DNA of 64,000 nt from positions 4,888,001 through 4,952,000 of the forward strand of contig NZ_CP061080.1 of the NCBI RefSeq assembly GCF_014495845.1, given 5' to 3'. The translations under genes and the position numbers were made by a program. Positions 19,747-28,718 of the stretch are shown here, piece by piece (positions within the stretch are counted from its first letter, which is position 1; every line of letters starts with the position of its first letter). The DNA comes from Aquibium microcysteis (GTDB lineage Bacteria; Pseudomonadota; Alphaproteobacteria; Rhizobiales; Rhizobiaceae). The notes beneath the pieces were generated by a model. It was given only the letters and a program-made list of their open reading frames with translations, had not been told where the DNA came from and ran no database searches.

Positions 19747-21819
19747 ATGCGCCGCAACGGACAGATCAAGCCTGGCTCGCCCTTCCCGCTCGGGGCGCAC
19801 TGGGACGGCTCGGGCGTCAATTTCGCCCTCTTTTCCGCCAATGCCACCAAGGTGGAACTCTGCCTCTTCGACGGCACCGGTCGCCGCGAGATCGAGCGGG
19901 TGCTACTGCCGGAATTCACGCACGAGGTCTGGCACGGATACCTGCCCGACGTGAGGCCCGGTCAGCTCTACGGCTATCGCGTGCACGGACCCTACGAGCC
20001 GTCCGCCGGGCATCGGTTCAACCCCAACAAGCTCCTGCTCGACCCTTACGCTCTCGAGCTGCGCGGCGAGATCCGCTGGCATGACGCCGTCTTCGGCTAC
20101 CGGATCGGTCATCCCCGTGAGGATCTCTCCTTCGATCGCCGCGACTCGGCATTCGTCATGCCGAAATGCGTCGTCGTCGACCCGGCCGTCACCTGGGGCA
20201 ACGACATGCGCCCCGGCCGCCCATGGGACGAGACGATCATCTATGAGGCACACGTGAAGGGCATGACGGCGCTCAACCAGGAGCTGCCCGAACAGTATCG
20301 CGGCACCTTTGCCGGCCTGGCGGATCCGCGCACCATCGATCACCTCGTCAAGCTCGGCGTCACGGCGATCGAACTGATGCCCACGCAGGCCTTCTTCGAC
20401 GATCGCCATCTCATCGAGCGCGGTCTGTCCAACTACTGGGGCTACAACACCATCGGCTTCTTCGCACCGGCCACCCGGTTCATCGCACCCGGCGCCGGTA
20501 TCCACGATTTCAAGCTGATGGTTCGCCGCCTGCACGAGGCCGGCATCGAGGTCATCCTCGACGTGGTCTACAATCACACCGCCGAAGGCAACCAGATGGG
20601 GCCGACGCTGTCGTTTCGCGGCATCGACAATGCCAGCTACTACCTCCTCGGCGACGATCCGCGCTACTACTTCGATACGACGGGCTGCGGCAACACCGTC
20701 AATCTGCGCAATCAGCGCGTGCTGCAGATGGTCATGGATTCGCTGCGCTACTGGGTGCAGGACTGCCATGTCGATGGCTTCCGCTTCGATCTCGCCAGCT
20801 CGCTCGGTCGCGACCGCGACAGCTTCGACCAGAACGCCGTCTTCCTCGACGCCGTGCGGCAGGATCCGGTCCTGTCGATGGTCAAGCTGATCGCGGAACC
20901 CTGGGATACCGGAAACGACGGCTACCAGCTCGGCAACTTCCCCCCGATGTGGGCAGAGTGGAACGACCAGTATCGCGACACCACGCGCGCCTTCTGGAAG
21001 GGCGACGACGGCATCGCCTCCGACCTCGCAGGCAGACTCCTCGGTTCTGCGGGCGACTTCGAGAAGCGTGGGCGCCGTCCGTGGGCGAGCGTCAACTTCG
21101 CGACTGCGCATGACGGTTTCACGCTGATGGACCTCGTCAGCTACAACGACAAGCACAACGAGGCCAATGGCGAGGAGAACCGCGACGGCCATTCTCACAA
21201 CCTGTCGTGGAACTGCGGTGCTGAGGGCCCGACCGACGATCCGGAGATTCTCGATCTTCGAGACCGCATGCGACGCAATCTCGCCGCGACCGTGCTTCTG
21301 TCCCAGGGCACCCCGATGATCCTGATGGGCGACGAACTCGGCCGCAGCCAGGGCGGCAACAACAACTCCTACTGCCAGGACACGGAGATGAACTGGCTGA
21401 AGTGGGGAGAGGGGATCGACGAACGCGACCGGGCCTTCTTCGATTTCATGCGCAAGCTGATCGCGCTGCGTCTCGACCAGCCCCTCCTGCGCCAGCGCTT
21501 TTTCCTGCATGGCGAACCGCGGCCGAACGGCGCGAGCGGCGTTCGCTGGCTGCGCGCCGACGGCCAGCAGATGAGCGACGAGGACTGGCTCCAGCCGCAC
21601 ACGCGCGCCTTCGCCATGCTTCTGTTCACCGATGCCCGGAAGCTGCTGATCGTCTTCAACGCCCATTACGAGGACATCGACTTCGCCCTTCCGGAAGCCT
21701 ATCCCTCGGGCTGGCGGCGGCTCCTCGACACTGCCGATCCGGATGTATCCGGCGATCCGGTGGCTGGTCCGGCGGCGGCGCGCGGCCGGACGCTGATGCT
21801 GCTGGAGACCAGGGCGTGA
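19747..21819 (+). CDS. glgX: glycogen debranching enzyme
   Basis: GlgX (690 residues) hydrolyses alpha-1,6 branches, releasing short malto-oligosaccharides from limit dextrin. It has an N-terminal domain beginning with the family signature PLGAHWDGSGVNFALFSANA, then the GH13_11 barrel: YEAHVKGMT, VVYNHTAEGNQ, the nucleophile in GFRFDLASSLGRD, the acid in LIAEPWDTG and NFATAHDGFTLMDLVSYNDK. AGGAG is 4 nt before the ATG. The TGA overlaps the GTG of treZ (GTGA). Here it probably feeds linear oligosaccharides towards the TreZ branch and controls branch structure. Confidence 0.95.
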   Translation: MRRNGQIKPGSPFPLGAHWDGSGVNFALFSANATKVELCLFDGTGRREIERVLLPEFTHEVWHGYLPDVRPGQLYGYRVHGPYEPSAGHRFNPNKLLLDPYALELRGEIRWHDAVFGYRIGHPREDLSFDRRDSAFVMPKCVVVDPAVTWGNDMRPGRPWDETIIYEAHVKGMTALNQELPEQYRGTFAGLADPRTIDHLVKLGVTAIELMPTQAFFDDRHLIERGLSNYWGYNTIGFFAPATRFIAPGAGIHDFKLMVRRLHEAGIEVILDVVYNHTAEGNQMGPTLSFRGIDNASYYLLGDDPRYYFDTTGCGNTVNLRNQRVLQMVMDSLRYWVQDCHVDGFRFDLASSLGRDRDSFDQNAVFLDAVRQDPVLSMVKLIAEPWDTGNDGYQLGNFPPMWAEWNDQYRDTTRAFWKGDDGIASDLAGRLLGSAGDFEKRGRRPWASVNFATAHDGFTLMDLVSYNDKHNEANGEENRDGHSHNLSWNCGAEGPTDDPEILDLRDRMRRNLAATVLLSQGTPMILMGDELGRSQGGNNNSYCQDTEMNWLKWGEGIDERDRAFFDFMRKLIALRLDQPLLRQRFFLHGEPRPNGASGVRWLRADGQQMSDEDWLQPHTRAFAMLLFTDARKLLIVFNAHYEDIDFALPEAYPSGWRRLLDTADPDVSGDPVAGPAAARGRTLMLLETRA

Positions 21820-23615
21820 CCGCGGCCCGGCGGCCCGATCCGTCCTCGCCTTCGTGGGGTGCAAAGGTCCTCGGCGGCGGCAGGGTGCGGTTCCGTCTCT
21901 GGGCGCCGGGTGTGAAGGCCCTAGCTCTCCGGCTCGGCGGCAGCGACCGGCCGATGCGGCGCGATGCCGATGGCTGGTTCGAGCTGGTGGCCGATGACGT
22001 GTCGCCGGGCGCGGAGTACCTCTTCGTGTTGCCTGATGGCAGGGCCGTTCCCGATCCGGCCTCGCGCGCACAGGCCGGCGACGTGCACGGGCCGTCGCTC
22101 GTCGTCGACCCGGCCGCTCACGACTGGACGGCGCGCGACTGGACCGGCCGTCCCTGGGAAGAGGCCGTCATCTACGAACTGCATGTCGGCACCTTCACCG
22201 AAGAGGGCACGTTCGCGGCAGCCATCGGCAAGCTCGACCATCTGGTGGCACTCGGCGTCACGGCCGTGGAAGTCATGCCTGTCGCACAGTTCTCCGGCAA
22301 TCGCGGCTGGGGGTACGACGGCGTCCTGCCCTATGCTCCCCACAGCGCCTATGGCGGGCCCGATGGTCTGAAGCGTTTCGTCGATGCCGCCCACCAGCGC
22401 GGCCTGATGGTGCTCCTCGACGTCGTCTACAACCACTTCGGTCCCGACGGGAACTACATCTCGCTCTATGCGCCCGACTTCTTCCGCCCGCAGGACCATA
22501 CGCCCTGGGGCGCCGCCATCGCTTTCGATGCCGAGCCCGTCCGGCGCTTCTTCACCGAGAACGCGCTCTGCTGGCTCGAAGAGTACAGGCTGGACGGCCT
22601 TCGGCTCGACGCAATCGACCATGTCGCCGATGATCTCCTCGCGGAGATCGGGCAACGGGTGCGGGCGCGATTTCCTGACCGGCATGTCCACTTGACGACG
22701 GAGGACAACCGCAACGTCACCGTCCTGCACGAGCGCGGCGGGGACGGCACCGTCACCGCCTACACCGCCGAATGGAACGACGACTTCCACTCCATCGCGC
22801 ACGTCATCGCCACCGGCGAGACCGACGGTTACTTTGCCGACTTCAAGGATGACCCGACCGGGAAGCTCGCCCGTGCGCTGGCGGAGGGGTTCGCCTATCA
22901 GGGCGAAGTCTCGCCGCAATGGGAACGACCGCGCGGAGAACCGAGCGCACATCTGCCCCCGACGGCCTTCGTGGATTTCCTCCAGAACCACGACCAGGTC
23001 GGCAATCGCGCGTTCGGCGAGCGGTTGCCTGCCCTTGCCTCTCCCGACATGTTGCGCGTGCTCACCTCTGTGCTGCTGCTGTCTCCGCATATCCCGCTGC
23101 TGTTCATGGGCGAGGAATTCGCCGAGGATCGCCCGTTCCTCTTCTTCACCGATTTCCATGGCGAGCTGGCGAAAGCCGTGACGGAGGGGCGGCGGCGGGA
23201 ATTCGCGCGCTTCGCCGCGTTCGGCGACGGCACCCGGAAGATACCCGATCCGAACGACCCGGCGACCTTTGCGGCCTCCAAACTCGATTGGACGAAGCCT
23301 GGCCTCGGCAGCGGGCGGCTGCGGTTCGATCTTGTGAGGCGTCTCCTCGCGCTTCGCCGGGAAGCGATCGTGCCCGCTCTCGCCTCTGCCTCCGGCAACA
23401 GCGGAATCATCCGGGCAGCAGCCGATGGTCTCGTGGCCGTCGACTGGACGCTCGGGAAGGCGCAGCTTCAGATGCGGGTCAATCTGTCGAACGGACCGCG
23501 CCGTGCGCCGGCACTGGACGTGCCGCTGCTCCATGCCGATCCCGTCGAAACGGTGGTGACGCTCGTCGATGCGGTCGAACTGCCGCCGTTCGCGATCGCC
23601 GTGGGGTTCGCCTGA
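21816..23615 (+). CDS. treZ: malto-oligosyltrehalose trehalohydrolase
   Basis: TreZ (599 residues) cuts trehalose from malto-oligosyltrehalose, the second step of the TreY-TreZ route. The GTG start at 21816 overlaps the glgX stop by 4 bp and begins VTAARRPDPSSPSWGAKVLG. An N-terminal beta domain (VRFRLWAPGVKALALRL) is followed by the GH13_10 barrel: IYELHVGTFTEEGTF, the nucleophile in GLRLDAIDHV, the acid in LTTEDNRN and DFLQNHDQVGNRA. The partner TreY is not in this window and must be elsewhere if the route is active. It is the last gene of the glucan operon. Confidence 0.94.
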   Translation: MTAARRPDPSSPSWGAKVLGGGRVRFRLWAPGVKALALRLGGSDRPMRRDADGWFELVADDVSPGAEYLFVLPDGRAVPDPASRAQAGDVHGPSLVVDPAAHDWTARDWTGRPWEEAVIYELHVGTFTEEGTFAAAIGKLDHLVALGVTAVEVMPVAQFSGNRGWGYDGVLPYAPHSAYGGPDGLKRFVDAAHQRGLMVLLDVVYNHFGPDGNYISLYAPDFFRPQDHTPWGAAIAFDAEPVRRFFTENALCWLEEYRLDGLRLDAIDHVADDLLAEIGQRVRARFPDRHVHLTTEDNRNVTVLHERGGDGTVTAYTAEWNDDFHSIAHVIATGETDGYFADFKDDPTGKLARALAEGFAYQGEVSPQWERPRGEPSAHLPPTAFVDFLQNHDQVGNRAFGERLPALASPDMLRVLTSVLLLSPHIPLLFMGEEFAEDRPFLFFTDFHGELAKAVTEGRRREFARFAAFGDGTRKIPDPNDPATFAASKLDWTKPGLGSGRLRFDLVRRLLALRREAIVPALASASGNSGIIRAAADGLVAVDWTLGKAQLQMRVNLSNGPRRAPALDVPLLHADPVETVVTLVDAVELPPFAIAVGFA

Positions 23616-23740
23616 AGATGGAACGACGCCCGGTACGATGGTAGTCTGTGCTGCCGGACGGCCAGACGCCGACATCCCCGTCGCCTGCCGGTTCTCAACA
23701 GGGCGTCGTCGAACCGGACGTTAGGAAGGGATCTGCACCG

Positions 23741-24022
23741 ATGAACACGCATCGAGACGAGCAACTGCGACAGCGCGCCTACCGCATCTGGGAAGCCGAA
23801 GGGCGGCCCGAAGGCCGGGAGGCGGAGCACTGGGCACGCGCCGAACGTGAACTCGCCGACGAGCAGCCGGTCACCGCACCGGAGGACGCCGCGGCTCCGT
23901 CCCGTGCACGCCGCAAGGCGCCGGCGGCGGAGCCTGCCGCCGGCGGTGGTACCGACGGCACTGCGAAACGGGCAGCCCGGAGCGCCGGCAAATCCGCCGC
24001 TCCACGCAAGAAGAAAGTTTGA
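23741..24022 (+). CDS. DUF2934 protein
   Basis: A 93-residue protein whose N-terminal 35 residues (RDEQLRQRAYRIWEAEGRPE, then GREAEHWARAERELA) are the DUF2934 signature, a helical motif of unknown function common in alphaproteobacteria. The tail is rich in Ala/Pro/Arg/Lys and ends in a basic cluster (PRKKKV), likely disordered and possibly nucleic-acid binding. The ATG at 23741 fits the motif position; upstream codons are filler. No clear EcfG-type promoter was found before it. Confidence 0.75.
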   Translation: MNTHRDEQLRQRAYRIWEAEGRPEGREAEHWARAERELADEQPVTAPEDAAAPSRARRKAPAAEPAAGGGTDGTAKRAARSAGKSAAPRKKKV

Positions 24023-24064
24023 AGCCGCGCGATCCGCGCGCGGAAGGTTCGGAAGGAGTAGACG

Positions 24065-24376
24065 ATGGCCGAGACAAGGGTACTGACCGATCACCAGGAG
24101 ATCCGCGAATGGGCGGCCGCACGCATGGGCTCGCCGGCGATCCGTCCGGCGGCGCCGTCGATCGGCAACAACGACCCCGTGCTGATGATCGTCTTCGACC
24201 AGCAGTCCTACGAGGATCAGGACCAGGGTGCAGACCGGCCGACGGACCTCGGTCGGCCGGAGATCGTCGAATGGGAGGAGTGGTTTGGGCTTTTCGACGA
24301 GCGCCAGCTCGGTCTCGTCGTGTCGCGGGAGATCGCAGGCCTGCGCGAGAGCTTCCACCAGCTCATCGCACGCTGA
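24065..24376 (+). CDS. hypothetical protein of the DHxEIRxWA family (103 aa)
   Basis: A soluble 103-residue protein with LTDHQEIREWAAARMGSPA, then MIVFDQQ and EEWFGLFDERQLGLVV. This layout (D-H-x-E-I-R-x-W-A near the start, then a strand and W/F-FDE-x-x-L) resembles a widespread uncharacterised bacterial family that I know only as hypothetical, often near glycogen or stress genes. AAGGAG lies upstream of the ATG. It follows the DUF2934 gene by 42 bp on the same strand. Confidence 0.65.
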   Translation: MAETRVLTDHQEIREWAAARMGSPAIRPAAPSIGNNDPVLMIVFDQQSYEDQDQGADRPTDLGRPEIVEWEEWFGLFDERQLGLVVSREIAGLRESFHQLIAR

Positions 24377-24529
24377 CCCATGAAGACGCGGTCGAAGGCA
24401 GCGCCTTCGCCGCGTGCTTCCCGGCGGCGATGACCTGGAGGGGCAGTCGCTTCGAGCGGCGCGCCCCGGCGCCTTCGAGGGAGCGGCGACGTGGCGCCGG
24501 AAGCGGCGCCCGCTCTCGCGGCTCCGCCT

Positions 24530-25078
24530 TCAGCCCATCTTCCCGGAAGAGAACATGGATGCCACGGGATGCACCTGTGCGCGCTCCACCGTCGAGCGGC
24601 TGGATGTTTCCCCGAGCTCTTCGAGAAGGCGCAGGCGCGCGCGGTTCAGCCTGCTCTTGATGGTACCCATCGCGCAGCCGCAGATGTCGGCTGCCTCGTC
24701 ATAGCTCATGCCGAGCACGCCGATGAGCACCAGCACCTCTCGCTGCTGGTCCGACAGACGCGACAGCGCCATCGCGATTTCATGTCGCCGCGCCGACCAT
24801 TCCTGCGTGGCGTCGATGGCGGGTCTGGCGGCGGCATCGTCGGCGGCACCGGGAGCCTCCCGGTTCGCGAGTCGGATCCGCGTGTAGAATGTGTTGCGCA
24901 TGATCGTGAACAGCCACGACTTCATGCTCGTGCCTTCCGCGAACTGGTGAATTTTGGCCAATGCCTTCGTGAGCGTTTCCTGCACGAGGTCGTCCGCATC
25001 GCTGGGATCGCGGTAGAAGGTTCGGGCAAAGGCGCGCAGGGCGGGGATCAGACTGACGATCTCGTTGTCCGGTGACAT
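24530..25078 (-). CDS. ECF sigma factor, EcfG-like (general stress response)
   Basis: A 182-residue group 4 sigma factor. Region 2 spans about residues 11-75 (IPALRAFARTFYRDPSDADD, LVQETLTKAL, MKSWLFTIMRNTFY) and binds the -10 element and core. Region 4 spans about 110-165 (LSDQQREVLVLIGVLGMSYD and CGCAMGTIKSRLNRARLRLL) and reads the -35 element. The region 4 sequence resembles the EcfG/ECF15 group that directs the alphaproteobacterial general stress response, fitting the many GGAAC-type promoters nearby. No nepR, phyR or anti-sigma gene is adjacent, so it may be a secondary paralogue. The ATG at 25078 is preferred; the frame to 25210 lacks sigma similarity. Confidence 0.85.
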   Translation of the reverse strand: MSPDNEIVSLIPALRAFARTFYRDPSDADDLVQETLTKALAKIHQFAEGTSMKSWLFTIMRNTFYTRIRLANREAPGAADDAAARPAIDATQEWSARRHEIAMALSRLSDQQREVLVLIGVLGMSYDEAADICGCAMGTIKSRLNRARLRLLEELGETSSRSTVERAQVHPVASMFSSGKMG

Positions 25079-25165
25079 TGCGCTCCACCCTCGTGAGCCA
25101 TGCGCGGTTCGCTTCATGGCTCGACTGATACATGTATTGATGCTCCCCCCGAGCCCCAGTCTCTC

Positions 25166-25190
25166 AATGCGTCCATCGCGGGTAAGTTCC
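25166..25190 (-). promoter_or_regulatory. possible EcfG-type promoter before the sigma gene, GGAAC-N16-CATT
   Basis: On the minus strand GGAAC (25190-25186) is followed after 16 nt by CATT (25169-25166), one mismatch from CGTT. It lies about 88 nt upstream of the ECF sigma factor start and could provide autoregulation. Confidence 0.35.
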
Positions 25191-25206
25191 AGCCTGTCGC
25201 TCGCGG

Positions 25207-25884
25207 TCAACGCGAAAGACGTCCTTTTTCTCCGTTGCAGGAGCGCTGCTGCAGGTTGCGCCTCATCATGAGGCGCTCGATGGAGCGGCGTGCGCTCGCC
25301 GAGCGGATCTGGCGGGCATACGTGGCGCGGGGTCTCAATCGGGTGGGGGTCACCGCACGGTCGAGTTCGAATTCGCGCTCTGCGGCCACGAGACCGTCTT
25401 GCGACAGGTAGGTGGCAGCGATGGTGATCGTCAGCTGGGAGCGGTCCCTCTGGGGGGAATGACTCGCCTCTCCGTCGCCCGGCCCGCCGGCTGCCTTGTC
25501 GATCAGGTCCTGGTAGGTCCCGATGTCGATCAGCTCTCCGCTCTGAAGGGGACCCTGCAGCCAGCCGCGGCGAGGGTCTTCATCGTCCTTGGCGCGCGCG
25601 GTGTCGAGTTCGCTCAGCGAACAGACCATCGGTTCGTCCTCGTCGTTGCCGCCGCCTAACGAAATCAGTACCGCCTCGATGTAGATCGCCTCCGCGCTCA
25701 TGTTGGCGACGATGCACCGGGCCTCGACCGTGTGGCCCGCGCCGCGATTGATGAGAATGCGGGGGCGGCGCAGCCGCCGGTAATTGCTGTAGAGCAGATG
25801 GAAGTAGAGCGTCCAGATGACCAGTGTCAGGATGCCGGAAAGGGCGCTGACCACCCCGTGATTGTCTTTGAGCCATTCCCACAT
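25207..25884 (-). CDS. membrane-anchored hypothetical protein (225 aa)
   Basis: The protein starts MWEWLKDNHGVVSALSGILT and has one N-terminal membrane helix (LSGILTLVIWTLYFHLLYS, about residues 14-33). A soluble domain follows, with beta-rich segments (ARCIVANMSAEAIYIEAVLI) and an acidic stretch (GGGNDEDEP), then a basic C-terminal tail. No family with a known function is recognised. The ATG at 25884 puts the helix at the N-terminus; an ATG at 25902 is also possible, and the frame to 26067 crosses a palindromic EcfG-type promoter. The ECF sigma gene is 128 bp downstream on the same strand. Confidence 0.6.
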   Translation of the reverse strand: MWEWLKDNHGVVSALSGILTLVIWTLYFHLLYSNYRRLRRPRILINRGAGHTVEARCIVANMSAEAIYIEAVLISLGGGNDEDEPMVCSLSELDTARAKDDEDPRRGWLQGPLQSGELIDIGTYQDLIDKAAGGPGDGEASHSPQRDRSQLTITIAATYLSQDGLVAAEREFELDRAVTPTRLRPRATYARQIRSASARRSIERLMMRRNLQQRSCNGEKGRLSR

Positions 25885-26002
25885 GAACACCTGTCCCGGC
25901 ATCGGACCCATTCGAGGTGCGACCGCGCGCGCCCGCCCGGCCCGTGGCCACGCAACCCCGCATCGGAGAAGACGACCGCCTTCTGGACTTCCGCCTGCTC
26001 CC

Positions 26003-26029
26003 GGAACGCTCGTGCCGCCGCGACGTTCC
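26003..26029. promoter_or_regulatory. perfect back-to-back EcfG-type promoters (GGAAC-N16-CGTT on both strands)
   Basis: Plus strand: GGAAC 26003-26007, 16 nt, CGTT 26024-26027. Minus strand: GGAAC 26029-26025, 16 nt, CGTT 26008-26005. Both are full consensus matches. The plus side faces the truncated ku copy at 26066, the minus side the membrane protein gene at 25884. Confidence 0.7.
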
Positions 26030-26065
26030 TCGCGGTTTGGAACGAAGACCGGTGAATGAACCGAC

Positions 26066-26290
26066 ATGGCGCCGCGCAGCGCCAGGAAGCGCTATCTGGA
26101 GCTGTCGCTTGTCACGTGCCCCGTCCAGATCACCCCTGCAACCAGCGAAAGCGAGAAGATCAGTTTCCACTCCCTCAACCGTGCCGCGGGCAACCGGGTG
26201 AGAGACCCCTATGTCGATTCCGGGACCGGAAAAATGGTGCGCGACGAAGACCGGGTTCAGGGCGTCGCGAAGGGCGGCGGTGGCCACTTC
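26066..26290 (+). pseudogene. truncated ku copy (5' end only)
   Basis: About 225 bp align without gaps to the first 225 bp of the intact ku gene at 29666, with roughly 30 mismatches by eye. The encoded start is MAPRSARKRYLELSLVTCPV, then TPATSESEKISFHSLNR; the frame remains open to 26389 but similarity ends near 26290 (KGGGGHF where the intact gene has KGDGDYV). Only the first 70-75 residues of about 270 remain, so the DNA-encircling core is missing. It keeps a perfect EcfG-type promoter at the equivalent position. The homology stops just before cydB, whose stop codon is at 26340. Lack of internal stops suggests recent duplication or residual selection. Confidence 0.85.
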
Positions 26291-26339
26291 CTGCCCGGAC
26301 TCGGCGACGGGAAGGTTCGTCCCGCGCCCTCTCGCCCGG

Positions 26340-27350
26340 TCAGTAGTAGCGCAGTTCGGTCGCCTTGCCGCGGAACACGAAATAGCTGAAGGCGGTGTAG
26401 GCGACGATAAACGGCAGCACGAAGACAGCTCCGAAGAGGATGATCAGAAGACTTTCCGGTGCCGCTGCCGCCTCTGCGATCGTCAGCCGTTCGGGCACGA
26501 CATATGGATAGAACGAGTAGGCGAGGCCGCAGAAGCCGAGAACGAACAGGCTGGTGGCGCCGAGGAACGGCACCAGGTCGAGGCTGTGGTCCTTGCGCGG
26601 CATGCGTGCCAGGAACACGCGCAGCGCAATGAACAGGGCTGCGGTCATCAACGGGATCGGTGCCAGCATGATCAGATTGGGGAAGGAGAACCAGCGTTCG
26701 AAGATGCGGGCCGAAACCAGTGGCGTCGCGACAGAGACGACGACCATTCCCGCCACGGTCAGGACGAGCGTGATCCGCGCCCAGCCGACGGCCAGGGCCT
26801 GCAGCGCCCCATCGGTCTTGGCGATGAGCCATGTCGCGCCGACGAACATGTAAGCACTTGCCAGACCTCCTGCCGATAGAACTGCGAACGCTTCCGATTC
26901 CCAGCCGCCGCCGAAACCCATGACGTACTTCCCCAGCATGTAGCCCTGCATCAGCGCCGCGAGCGTCGAGCCGGCCACGAAGGTTCGGTCCCACCATGCC
27001 TGGTGGGGAACCGGCGCCTTGACGCGGAACTCGAAGGCGACGCCCCGCATGGTGAGACCGAGCAGCATCATGGCGACGGGAAGGTAGAGCGCGGAAAGCA
27101 CCATGCCGTGCGCCATCGGGAAGGCGACGAGCAGAAGTCCGATGCCGAGCACGAGCCACGTTTCGTTGGCGTCCCAGAATGGACCGATCGTTGCGATCAT
27201 GCGGTCTCGCTCGGCCCGGTCGGCGTCCGCCATGAGCATGCCGATGCCGAGGTCGTATCCGTCGAGGATGACGTAGGCGAGGATGGCGATCCCCATGAGC
27301 GCGGCGAAGGTGTATGGCAGGATCGAGCCGTTCAGCAGTATGTCGGACAT
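26340..27350 (-). CDS. cydB: cytochrome bd-type ubiquinol oxidase subunit II
   Basis: CydB/CioB (336 residues) pairs with CydA in the bd-type (probably cyanide-insensitive) quinol oxidase, which reduces oxygen with high affinity without pumping protons. Family features are the opening LPYTFAALMGIAILAYVILD with GYDLGIGML, the segment IGPFWDANETWLVLG, and MRGVAFEFRVK, spread over about eight to nine membrane helices. It starts one base after the cydA stop region and ends 50 bp from the truncated ku copy. I saw no cydX-like small subunit in the short downstream gap. Confidence 0.93.
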   Translation of the reverse strand: MSDILLNGSILPYTFAALMGIAILAYVILDGYDLGIGMLMADADRAERDRMIATIGPFWDANETWLVLGIGLLLVAFPMAHGMVLSALYLPVAMMLLGLTMRGVAFEFRVKAPVPHQAWWDRTFVAGSTLAALMQGYMLGKYVMGFGGGWESEAFAVLSAGGLASAYMFVGATWLIAKTDGALQALAVGWARITLVLTVAGMVVVSVATPLVSARIFERWFSFPNLIMLAPIPLMTAALFIALRVFLARMPRKDHSLDLVPFLGATSLFVLGFCGLAYSFYPYVVPERLTIAEAAAAPESLLIILFGAVFVLPFIVAYTAFSYFVFRGKATELRYY

Positions 27351-27351
27351 G

Positions 27352-28713
27352 TCATGCCTCCCGGGTGACCGAGCCCATCGGAAGAACCGATGACGCGCCC
27401 GGGTCTTCAGGAGCGAACCCCGCCCGCCCTTTGCCGGCGAGATGATAGATCACGCCGACATAGGCGACGATCAGGGCCGCATAGGTGGCCAGATAGAGAA
27501 CGAGGGTGGTCCCGATCATGGCCGCCGGCACGTCGGACGCTGCCTGCGCCGTCGTCAGCACGCCGGTGACGAGCCAGGGCTGGCGACCGATTTCGGTGAC
27601 GTACCAGCCTGCCAGCGTCGCAACCCACCCGGAAAAGGTCATTCCGACCAGCGCCAGCGCCAGCGGCCTCGTGATGTCGCCCTGCCGCTTGAGAGCCCAT
27701 GCGGCGGCCCAGGATACGAGCAGCATCAGCACGCCCATCCCGACCATGATGCGGAAGGCGTAGAACACGGGCGCGACCGGCGGGTGTCTGCCCTCGAACG
27801 CGTCGAGGCCCGGAACCACCCCCGCGGGATCGTGCTTGAGGATCAGGCTGGCACCGTTCGGCACGGCGATCTCGAAATCGTTCCGCCGTTCGGCCTCGTT
27901 CGGGACCGCGAAGAGCACGAGCGGCACGTTGCCGCGCGTTTCCCAGTTTCCTTCCATGGCGGCCACCTTGGCAGGCTGATGCTCGAGCGTGTTCAGGCCG
28001 TGCAGATCGCCGACGAGGATCTGGATCGGGATGAGCGTGGCGGCGAGGTAGACGCCGGTGCGCATCGCCGTCAGGACGTCCGGCCCGCGATCGTCGCGCA
28101 GCCATCGCCAGGCGGCGAGGCCCGCGATGAGGAAGGCACAGGTCAGGCCGGACGCGATCAGCATGTGCGCCAGGCGGTAGGGCATCGACGGGTTGAAGAC
28201 GATCGCCATCCAGTCGGTGGCGTGTGCGACGCCGTCGCGCATCTCGAAGCCCGCCGGCGTGTGCATCCACGAATTCAGCACCAGGATCCAGAAGGCCGAC
28301 ATCGTCGTGCCCAGTGCGACGAGAACCGTCGCACCGGTATGGATCCAGTTCGGCACCTTATTGAAGCCGAACAGCATGATGCCGAGGAAGGTCGCTTCCA
28401 GGAAGAAGGCGGTGAGAACTTCATAGGCGAGCAACGGCCCCGCGATGTTGCCGACATGATTCATGAAGCCGGGCCAGTTGGTGCCGAACTGGAAGCTCAT
28501 GGTGATGCCGGACACGACACCGAGTGCGAAAGTGAGCGCGAAGATCTTCACGAAGAAGCGGTAAGCCTCCATCCACCTGGCCTCGCCGGTGGCGTTGAAC
28601 CGCAGCTTGAAGAACAGGAGCACCCAGCCGAGCGCGATGGTGATCGTCGGGAACAGGATGTGGAAGGAGATGTTCGCCGCGAACTGGATGCGGGCGAGGA
28701 CGATCGGATCCAT
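27352..28713 (-). CDS. cydA: cytochrome bd-type ubiquinol oxidase subunit I
   Basis: CydA/CioA (453 residues) carries the haems and the quinol site. The ATG at 28713, with AAGGAG upstream, begins MDPIVLARIQFAANISFHIL, where the histidine is the conserved axial ligand position. Other family segments are GVVSGITMSFQFGTNWPGFM, LEATFLGIMLFGFNKVPNWI, a periplasmic Q-loop and NSWMHTPAGFEMRDG. The Q-loop looks short, as in CIO-type oxidases. The frame open to 29286 is antisense filler over the regulator gene. The regulator stops 5 bp before the start, making a regulator-cydA-cydB operon. Confidence 0.95.
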   Translation of the reverse strand: MDPIVLARIQFAANISFHILFPTITIALGWVLLFFKLRFNATGEARWMEAYRFFVKIFALTFALGVVSGITMSFQFGTNWPGFMNHVGNIAGPLLAYEVLTAFFLEATFLGIMLFGFNKVPNWIHTGATVLVALGTTMSAFWILVLNSWMHTPAGFEMRDGVAHATDWMAIVFNPSMPYRLAHMLIASGLTCAFLIAGLAAWRWLRDDRGPDVLTAMRTGVYLAATLIPIQILVGDLHGLNTLEHQPAKVAAMEGNWETRGNVPLVLFAVPNEAERRNDFEIAVPNGASLILKHDPAGVVPGLDAFEGRHPPVAPVFYAFRIMVGMGVLMLLVSWAAAWALKRQGDITRPLALALVGMTFSGWVATLAGWYVTEIGRQPWLVTGVLTTAQAASDVPAAMIGTTLVLYLATYAALIVAYVGVIYHLAGKGRAGFAPEDPGASSVLPMGSVTREA

Positions 28714-28718
28714 CGAGG

